Position numbers and translations under genes: made by a program. From Methanobacteriota archaeon (lineage in GTDB: Archaea > Thermoplasmatota > Poseidoniia > Poseidoniales > Thalassarchaeaceae): a stretch of DNA of 54,196 nt. The stretch lies in assembly GCA_004195715.1 (NCBI GenBank), contig PSPX01000007.1, positions 1 to 54,196 of the forward strand, in the 5' to 3' direction. The notes under the pieces were generated by a model. The model was given only the letters and a program-made list of their open reading frames with translations, was not told the DNA's origin and ran no database searches. This document shows positions 26,637 through 32,577 of this stretch, piece after piece (the stretch's first letter is position 1; every line of letters starts with the position of its first letter).

Positions 26637-27296
26637 GTGGTCACCGTGCCCGACCAATACAACGTCAACGAACTCGGGGAGGTTCCGGCAGATGCCCGCC
26701 TCCCGACGTCGTATGGAGACTTCCGCATCAGGGTGTTCCACGAGGAGAACACGGGCCTGGACCACGTGGCACTTACCCTAGGCGACATGAGTGGGCCGGA
26801 CCCGGTGCTAGTCAGGGTGCATTCTGAATGTCTGACCGGAGATGCCTTCGGCAGCCTCAGGTGTGACTGTGGTGCCCAGTTGGATGCAGCGATGAGACAG
26901 ATCCACGATATTGGATGGGGGTGCATCGTCTATCTGAGACAAGAGGGGCGCGGCATAGGCCTGCATGCCAAGATACAGGCGTACAACTTGCAGGACCATG
27001 GCGCTGACACTTTGGATGCAAACCTACTACTGGGCCATCCCGCAGATGCAAGGGACTACGGAATCGCCTCAACAATACTGAGTGCTATTGGAATCAAGAG
27101 TGTGTGCTTGCTCACAAACAATCCTGACAAGGTAATGCAACTGATTCAAAATGGTATCAACATAGTTGAGAGGATGCCCTTAGTCGTCGGAGTGGGGGAA
27201 CTGAATATCCAATACTTGACGACCAAGATAGATAGGATGGGGCACGAGATCGAAGACGAGCACCTCGGCGGTCACGAGCAGAAAATGGGGCCGTGA
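26637..27296 (+). CDS. ribA: GTP cyclohydrolase II (riboflavin synthesis)
   Basis: This enzyme converts GTP to the pyrimidine precursor of riboflavin. The zinc ligands are in SECLTGDAFGSLRCDCGAQL (three Cys). The catalytic and GTP-binding segment is YLRQEGRGIGLHAKIQAYNL, and LLTNNPDKVMQL matches the conserved TNNPxK motif. It is about 219 residues. GTG 26637 is chosen: a GGGGGCG lies about 10 bases before it and the conserved strand follows soon after. The open frame runs back into the TusA gene. Most archaea use a different enzyme (GTP cyclohydrolase III) for this step, so a bacterial-type RibA suggests transfer. The last codons lie under the 3' end of tRNA-His on the other strand. Confidence 0.92.
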   Translation: MVTVPDQYNVNELGEVPADARLPTSYGDFRIRVFHEENTGLDHVALTLGDMSGPDPVLVRVHSECLTGDAFGSLRCDCGAQLDAAMRQIHDIGWGCIVYLRQEGRGIGLHAKIQAYNLQDHGADTLDANLLLGHPADARDYGIASTILSAIGIKSVCLLTNNPDKVMQLIQNGINIVERMPLVVGVGELNIQYLTTKIDRMGHEIEDEHLGGHEQKMGP

Positions 27297-27361
27297 CCGG
27301 GACTTGAACCCGGGCCGGCGGGACCACAACCCACCGTGCTAACCGCTACACCATCACAGCC
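27289..27361 (-). tRNA. tRNA-His (anticodon GTG) with encoded G-1
   Basis: On the minus strand, an extra G at -1 is followed by acceptor GCTGTGA pairing with TCACGGC. Anticodon stem GTGGG/CCCGC encloses loop TTGTGGT (anticodon GTG). T stem CCGGG/CCCGG encloses TTCAAGT. The discriminator is C73, which pairs with G-1, the identity pair of histidine tRNA. CCA is encoded at 27288-27286. The 3' end overlaps the last codons and stop of ribA on the plus strand. Confidence 0.96.
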
Positions 27362-27468
27362 GTATTGACAACTTGGACTCAATGCCTGTTTATCAACCGT
27401 TACGCGTCCGAGACACGAAGCACCTGAGACCAACGGATTGAAGCCCTGCTCTCTCCCGTTGCTATGCC

Positions 27469-29844
27469 ATGAGGACTCGTTCGGGAGTCGTGCTCGTCAT
27501 CTTTCTTGTGGCCGGCTTAGCACCTCTGGTGCCATTTGCCACGGCCGACACTGTGATTGGGGCCGAAGGTGCAGAGCTGCTGGAGGCTGGTGATTTCTCC
27601 GACTCAGAGGAGTGGGAGATATCCAGCACTGCCGGATTCTCCAGCGATGCCGCCGATTACTCGTTGGGCATGGTGGCCGACGGAGAACTGTCTTTCACTC
27701 ACGATAGACCGGACAATTTCCAGTATTCTACCTCATGGGCCTCAAACAGCATCACCAACTCCAATGCGACTCTGGGGGAGCCGGATTCGTACTACACTTG
27801 GTCGAAAGGACCTAACATCACGATGACAGGTTACGATTTCAGTGGACTGCATGGGATGCTGGTCGCTAATGTCTCTCTAGTGCTACACTTCTCGGTTCCA
27901 GATGCCTTGAATCAGGACTCGGTCAGGGTTATCCTGCAGAACCACGGCTCGGATAAATTGGTCGTTACCTACGCTCGAACATTCGGGCCGATATACAGAA
28001 TGACCAATCCGATGATCCTATCTCTCGACGGGCTGGCCCTTGCCGACTGGTCCTCCTTGGAGAATACTCAGTTCACCATCGATTACGTATCCACCGGAAC
28101 CACCGATGACTCCGAAGTCAGGGTAGATGCAGCGGGCCTCCGGGTGAAGTACCATCAGCCTTGGTACTCTTTCGAAACTGTCAAGGCCACCAACACGATC
28201 AACGATGTTGACTCCCCTGTAATTGACATCAGCCCATATGATGGGACGATCTCTGGGCTCTCTCAGGAGTCATGTGGGCTCGCCCCTGAAGGACCTTTAA
28301 CTGGTGAGTGGTCTTTCGACGTGGAAGTGCCACCACTACAACAGCTGGGTAGGATACACGTATTCGGCACCGGTAACCACACAATATGGGCGCTTCCTGA
28401 TGATGTAGATGGGGACTACATCGAGATGCAATCGGGGGAATTACTGGACATATCTGATTCCCTCCAGCACATTAGGATAGAAATCGAGGATGGATGCATC
28501 TTAGGTGCTCGGATTGATGTCAACGACCCTCATCTGGTGATTCAAGGATATGTCTCAGGGGCACTTGGCGGCTTAGCGGACACCAGTTACATCAGATTCG
28601 CCATCGGCAAAAGTCTGGTAGACAGCATACCACTCCAGTACGGTGCTTTCTCAGTAAACGTGCCTGTGGGTCACGCACTGCCAGTACAGGGGAACGATAT
28701 GTCGGTAGGTGTCGCTTCAAGGTTCCAATGGTCATCGAACGGGACGGCCGAATCCACTGTTGTTCACATCCAATCTATGATCATAACCGGTGGTTATTCC
28801 GTGCATTGGGACTATGACCCCGAATGCCTCGGGCTTGAGGACATGTCGTTCAATGAGGACGATGCCGGAGTCCACCTCCCTATGGATGTCAGATGCAGCG
28901 ACGACCTTACTGCTCCAGAGAATCTTGCCCTCAGTGCGGTGAGCTCCGATTCAGGGATTATCGAAGCAAGTGTGGTCGGCCAGTACATCAGGATACAGCC
29001 GGTCCGGGATGCTTGGGGCGAAGCCAGTATCGAAGTTGTTGTCAGCGATGCACTTGGGAACTCCTGGTCCGATTCGATGTTAGTAACAGTCACTCCAGTT
29101 GAAGATCCTCCTGTGCTTGATGGTCTGCCACTGACCGTCTACATAGAACTGGGGCAGACTATGGTAGTCGATCTGACAATCACTGACCCGGACACTGAAT
29201 CACTGGTACTGGAGGCCAGCAGATCGTGGGCAACCTTCGACGCAGCAGGAGACTTGGTGCTGACTCCCGTCGATTCCGGATCGCACTCAGTGACGATTTC
29301 GATAAGCGACGGTACTAATGAGATTTCTCAAAACATAGAGGTCATCGTGACCGCGAAACCTGACCTGCTGGTTGAGATGGTAGACGTGAGGAGAGATGGC
29401 GTCAGCGTGTCAAATCTAGTCGATGGTGACATCATCGAGATTCACGCATACATCAGGAACGAGGGTCGCGGAGGCGCTGATGCTGTTGACGTCAAGTGCA
29501 GAGTGGACGGAATCTTAGTGGGCGCTATAATGATTGATCATATTGAGCCCGGGGGACTCGGCGCAGCCGTCTGTGACGCACAGGTAGTGAGAGATGGCGA
29601 GACTCTGACTATCGAGGTGTCAGCGGACGGAACGGGGTCGATAGCAGAAACCTCAGAGAGCAATAACGACCGTACTGTCATTCTGGACGTGTCTGAAAGC
29701 GAAGACGGAGGGGGGGGCATCATAGACTCCCTAGACAGAGGTTCAGCTTTGGCCTTCATCTCCGTAGGAGTGGTACTAATCTCGCTCACAGCCCTGTATT
29801 TCAGCCCGAACAGAGTACGCAAGCCCTTCAATCACAAGAAGTAG
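27469..29844 (+). CDS. Secreted, C-terminally anchored surface protein with CARDB-like domain
   Basis: The protein is 791 residues. Signal peptide is MRTRSGVVLVIFLVAGLAPL and on, with cleavage probably after PFATA. The body is Asp/Ser/Thr-rich beta sequence. A cadherin/Ig-like module lies around residues 500-630 (VTPVEDPPVLDGLPLTVYI). A CARDB-like domain follows (PDLLVEMVDVRRDG ... SIAETSESNNDRTVILDV). A C-terminal membrane segment (ALAFISVGVVLISLTALYF) and short basic tail close the protein. Cysteines at DPECLGLED and DVRCSDDL may pair. No catalytic motif was recognised, so adhesion, cell-envelope or binding roles are equally possible. A T-rich run just after the stop could end transcription. 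Confidence 0.82.
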   Translation: MRTRSGVVLVIFLVAGLAPLVPFATADTVIGAEGAELLEAGDFSDSEEWEISSTAGFSSDAADYSLGMVADGELSFTHDRPDNFQYSTSWASNSITNSNATLGEPDSYYTWSKGPNITMTGYDFSGLHGMLVANVSLVLHFSVPDALNQDSVRVILQNHGSDKLVVTYARTFGPIYRMTNPMILSLDGLALADWSSLENTQFTIDYVSTGTTDDSEVRVDAAGLRVKYHQPWYSFETVKATNTINDVDSPVIDISPYDGTISGLSQESCGLAPEGPLTGEWSFDVEVPPLQQLGRIHVFGTGNHTIWALPDDVDGDYIEMQSGELLDISDSLQHIRIEIEDGCILGARIDVNDPHLVIQGYVSGALGGLADTSYIRFAIGKSLVDSIPLQYGAFSVNVPVGHALPVQGNDMSVGVASRFQWSSNGTAESTVVHIQSMIITGGYSVHWDYDPECLGLEDMSFNEDDAGVHLPMDVRCSDDLTAPENLALSAVSSDSGIIEASVVGQYIRIQPVRDAWGEASIEVVVSDALGNSWSDSMLVTVTPVEDPPVLDGLPLTVYIELGQTMVVDLTITDPDTESLVLEASRSWATFDAAGDLVLTPVDSGSHSVTISISDGTNEISQNIEVIVTAKPDLLVEMVDVRRDGVSVSNLVDGDIIEIHAYIRNEGRGGADAVDVKCRVDGILVGAIMIDHIEPGGLGAAVCDAQVVRDGETLTIEVSADGTGSIAETSESNNDRTVILDVSESEDGGGGIIDSLDRGSALAFISVGVVLISLTALYFSPNRVRKPFNHKK

Positions 29845-29857
29845 CCCAGTGGCCCGG

Positions 29858-29863
29858 TTTTTT
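29858..29863 (+). terminator. T-run downstream of the surface-protein gene
   Basis: Six T residues after a GC-rich stretch, 14 bases past the stop at 29844. Archaeal transcription ends at such runs without needing a hairpin. Short, so only suggestive. Confidence 0.4.
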
Positions 29864-29885
29864 GCATCTCCGACCCCCTTTCCGG

Positions 29886-29896
29886 CCGATAATCGG
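29886..29896. repeat. Palindrome CCGATAATCGG
   Basis: Perfect 5-base arms around a central A, about 18 bases upstream of the TATA-like element at 29914. Possible operator for the small gene at 29941. Confidence 0.35.
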
Positions 29897-29913
29897 TGAT
29901 TTTCAGGGAATGG

Positions 29914-29920
29914 TTATACC
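29914..29920 (+). promoter_or_regulatory. TATA-like element TTATACC before the small gene
   Basis: Centred about 25 bases before ATG 29941, the spacing expected for a leaderless archaeal transcript. The same core (GGTTATACC) occurs on the minus strand at 35203-35195. Confidence 0.45.
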
Positions 29921-29940
29921 ATACGCGAATCCGAAGAGGG

Positions 29941-30057
29941 ATGCCGCGCAAGGGTGCTTCATGGTGTTTGAGCCGGTGGTGTGTGACTGAGATGATGAAA
30001 CTGAAAATTCGTTTGGAGACAGAAGAGTGGGTCTACGAAGAGCATGAGATGGCCTGA
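29941..30057 (+). CDS. Possible 38-residue protein, unknown
   Basis: The frame ATG 29941 to TGA 30057 encodes 38 residues: MPRKGASWCLSRWCVTEMMK, then an acidic helix with LETEEWVYEEHEMA. The two Cys-containing stretches, SWCLSRWCV, are unusual. It is supported by a TATA-like element at the right distance, and it fits exactly between the terminator of the upstream gene and the end of the convergent cbf5. It is too short to identify and could be chance. A conserved frame in related genomes would settle it. Confidence 0.4.
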   Translation: MPRKGASWCLSRWCVTEMMKLKIRLETEEWVYEEHEMA

Positions 30058-30061
30058 GCCA

Positions 30062-31039
30062 TTATTCTTTGGACCAACTCTGCGGGTACGTACCCGGCTC
30101 CATCATTACAGCATGAGCAATTGCGACTTCTCCAGACCTCATTTTAGGAAGAGAATCGGTGTCAACTGTTAATTTAGCTACGGATACGGCTTCGCCCTTG
30201 ATGGTCTGCACGAGTACATTGGAACCTTCCGGCACTCCCTTCTGTGCTCTGACGACACCCGGACTCGCCAGAGGTGCCCCGTGTGAGAGAGCTGCTGCTG
30301 CGCCATCTTTTACAGTGAGGGAGGGCAGACTCGAAAGCAAGACCTCGACCGGAGAGATGAGCTTCACTAAGGCGCTGTCATCACCATGCTCCCTGTGCAG
30401 AAATGCCGCATCTGCAAGTTGCTGCATGGTGCAAGCCATAGTCTGGTCGAATGGGCCTGTCCTGTCTCGATGCAGTTCAGTCAGCTCACATTTCGTGTCC
30501 AGCATCAGTCCGATGTCCTTGGCGAGGGTCCTGATGTATGTCCCGGCGCTACACGAGACTTCGAAGGCAGCGATGCGCGAGTCAGTGTCAGATTCCAGCA
30601 TCCTCAGAGAGTGGATAGTGCGGGTCCGGACTTGTATCTTGACAGCGGACTCGAGAGGAGGGACATTGTAGATCACGCCGTTGAGCAGAGATAGGGTAGA
30701 TTCGAATTCGTCGTCTGAGACATCCCTGCCAAATCGTAACACTCCGACGTATCTCTTGTCGCCCTTGAGGACTATTTCAGTGAGTCTAGTGGCCTTGCCA
30801 CACAGTATAGTCAGAAGTCCTGTTGCAAACGGATCAAGGGTACCACCGTGGCCCAGTTTCGTGATTCCCAATGTCTCCCTGGCCCAAGCCGCCAACTGGT
30901 GGCTTGAGGGACCTCTGGGCTTGTCCACTAGTACCACTCCTGCTGACAGTAGATCATCGAGCGAGCGCTCACTAGGAACGCATCCGAATCCGGGATTCGT
31001 GGAGGCCTCGGAGAGTTCCCAGAAGTTACTTTCATCCAT
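30062..31039 (-). CDS. cbf5: tRNA/rRNA pseudouridine synthase Cbf5 (archaeal TruB) with PUA domain
   Basis: The 325-residue protein has an N-terminal segment, then the TruB catalytic domain. VVLVDKPRGPSSHQLAAWA is followed by GHGGTLDPFATGLLTILCGKA, where Asp in TLDP is the catalytic residue. Next comes KRYVGVLRFGRDVSDDE, then CSAGTYIRTLAKDIGL (Arg-Thr motif). The C-terminal PUA domain (from about 245) has AAALSHGAPLASPGV and SGEVAIAHAVMM. In archaea it works with Nop10, Gar1, L7Ae and H/ACA guide RNAs on rRNA, and also on tRNA position 55. It is downstream of cmk on the same strand, as in the conserved archaeal cluster. Confidence 0.94.
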   Translation of the reverse strand: MDESNFWELSEASTNPGFGCVPSERSLDDLLSAGVVLVDKPRGPSSHQLAAWARETLGITKLGHGGTLDPFATGLLTILCGKATRLTEIVLKGDKRYVGVLRFGRDVSDDEFESTLSLLNGVIYNVPPLESAVKIQVRTRTIHSLRMLESDTDSRIAAFEVSCSAGTYIRTLAKDIGLMLDTKCELTELHRDRTGPFDQTMACTMQQLADAAFLHREHGDDSALVKLISPVEVLLSSLPSLTVKDGAAAALSHGAPLASPGVVRAQKGVPEGSNVLVQTIKGEAVSVAKLTVDTDSLPKMRSGEVAIAHAVMMEPGTYPQSWSKE

Positions 31040-31047
31040 TCTACCAC

Positions 31048-31569
31048 TTACTCCAATGCTGTGCTGACGACTCCGAAGACCTCGTTAGCATCCAATTCGT
31101 CAGCATCTACTACGAGATTGTACGGACTCATGTCATCCAGATCGATGTCGTACAGTTCACGGTACCTCCCCATGTCATTGCTCTGACGCTGCTTGGAGAG
31201 CTCCAAACAGGTTTGGTAGTCCCCCCCCTCTCGGTTCTGAATCCTTCTGGCTCTTTCTTCGTTTGAAACCGCGACCCATACTCTGAGGCACTGCAGGCCG
31301 AGTTCGTGGGCCCACCAGCCGCAGAGTCTGCTCTCAATCACCTCGGGACCTTTTGGATCACTCATTGCGTGCCTCAGAATCGTGTCCAAAGAACGGTCCA
31401 CATCCAAATCCTGTTTACACAGAGCGCTGAACTCAACCACAGTGAGGCCTCGGTTCGACGCCTCCTCTCGGAATATGTCGCCACCGTTGACAGAGGACCA
31501 GTTACGGTCCTCGCACAACTTTCCGACCAGCGTCGAAGTGCCACTTCCGGGAGGTCCGCTGACGGTCAT
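31048..31569 (-). CDS. cmk: Cytidylate kinase (archaeal type)
   Basis: The protein is 173 residues, typical for archaeal CMP kinases. The Walker A loop is MTVSGPPGSGTSTLVGKL; archaeal enzymes often have this GPPGSGTST form. The NMP-binding region is VNGGDIFREEA, and DLDVDRSLDTILRHA is also family-typical. The lid region is SNEERARRIQNREGG. It phosphorylates CMP/dCMP. ATG 31569 is chosen: it starts the Walker strand and GGAGGTGAG lies about 12 bases upstream. The frame continues upstream through the DUF106 gene but without similarity. The cbf5 gene follows after 8 bases. Confidence 0.93.
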   Translation of the reverse strand: MTVSGPPGSGTSTLVGKLCEDRNWSSVNGGDIFREEASNRGLTVVEFSALCKQDLDVDRSLDTILRHAMSDPKGPEVIESRLCGWWAHELGLQCLRVWVAVSNEERARRIQNREGGDYQTCLELSKQRQSNDMGRYRELYDIDLDDMSPYNLVVDADELDANEVFGVVSTALE

Positions 31570-31582
31570 TCTAAGTATTCGC

Positions 31583-32509
31583 TCACCTCCATTCGTTGCG
31601 GCACACATCGCACCTGAGTCTTCCCTTGGAGGTCCTCGTGACCATGTCCGAGTTACAGGAAGGACATACCGTCCCTGACTTGGGTGGGGCTGCGGAGACG
31701 TTGCCCTTCTTCCTCTGAGAGGGGGCCATTGCCTGCCCTCCTGTCTTTCTGGGCCCGTCCCTCCTTCGCTGCGCCCGGCGAGTCCTTGAATCGTCACTCG
31801 TCTTGACCTTCTGCTCGCCCAGGAGGTGAATAAGGGGCTCGGGAATAGGGTCGCCAGAGAGAACCAGAGGATGGCTCCTGTAACGGCGAATCTTGATGTG
31901 GCGGTCGATGATCCTGCCCAGAGGGGCACTCATCGTGATGTATGTGGCAATCCAAGCAGGGAATATCCACATCACCCTTTCATTGAACGACCACATTGGT
32001 GCCCAAGGCAGACTGACGAAGGCGACTCTAAACGACTCCACCTCGCTAGCCATCCAACTGAAGATAGCGATGATGAATACCATTGTGAACATCATCGGCC
32101 TCATCATAGCGGCCTGCATAGCCATCTGTTCAGGCTGCATTGACATCTGCATCTTCTGCATCTTCTCGGTTCTGGCAGTGTCACGGGCCATCTGGGCCTC
32201 TCTGAGTTGCTTGCCAATCTGACGTTGACGATGACTGATATGAGCCTGGGTCAACGGATCTGTGAACAATGCGCGAATGATGGTGTTGACGACCATGATG
32301 CTGGAGCCCACGATGAAGACAGTAGGGACGAAGTAGGCTGTGTGGAACGGCAGCAGCGGTTCGATGGCGTAGCCGGCGCCATCTGCCAGAAGGATACGGA
32401 GACTGGGATTCAACATCAGCACTACCATCATCAGCATGAGGAACAGCATGGGCATCATCATCGATGACATCGACTCGGCCTGTGGGTCACCACCTCCTGC
32501 GGAAGCCAT
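31583..32509 (-). CDS. DUF106 (EMC3/TMCO1-like, Oxa1 superfamily) membrane insertase with C-terminal zinc ribbon
   Basis: About 308 residues from ATG 32509 (MASAGGGDPQAE); an ATG at 32566 is an alternative. Membrane segments: MMMPMLFLMLMMVVLMLNP, then AYFVPTVFIVGSSIMVV. A cytoplasmic coiled coil of about 60 residues follows, ending in a Met-rich stretch (EKMQKMQMSMQPEQMAMQAA). Two more segments are MFTMVFIIAIFSWMA and FPAWIATYITMSAP. After a basic, Arg-rich linker, the C-terminus is a CxxC...CxxC zinc ribbon (TVCPSCNSDMVTRT ... LRCDVCRNEWR). Archaeal DUF106 proteins are Oxa1/YidC/EMC3 relatives that insert membrane proteins. The gene sits upstream of cmk and cbf5, its usual partners. The zinc ribbon is not part of the core family as I know it. 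Confidence 0.85.
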   Translation of the reverse strand: MASAGGGDPQAESMSSMMMPMLFLMLMMVVLMLNPSLRILLADGAGYAIEPLLPFHTAYFVPTVFIVGSSIMVVNTIIRALFTDPLTQAHISHRQRQIGKQLREAQMARDTARTEKMQKMQMSMQPEQMAMQAAMMRPMMFTMVFIIAIFSWMASEVESFRVAFVSLPWAPMWSFNERVMWIFPAWIATYITMSAPLGRIIDRHIKIRRYRSHPLVLSGDPIPEPLIHLLGEQKVKTSDDSRTRRAQRRRDGPRKTGGQAMAPSQRKKGNVSAAPPKSGTVCPSCNSDMVTRTSKGRLRCDVCRNEWR

Positions 32510-32577
32510 GGGCACGCGTTCGGACCGAGTAGGAAGAACGCTTCGGTGGACGCCATAGGCGTCCAAGTCGATTCACT

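Noticed and set aside
31570-31929. Upstream extension of the cmk frame
   Set aside because: It overlaps the end of the DUF106 gene; the ATG at 31569 has a good ribosome site and starts the Walker strand.
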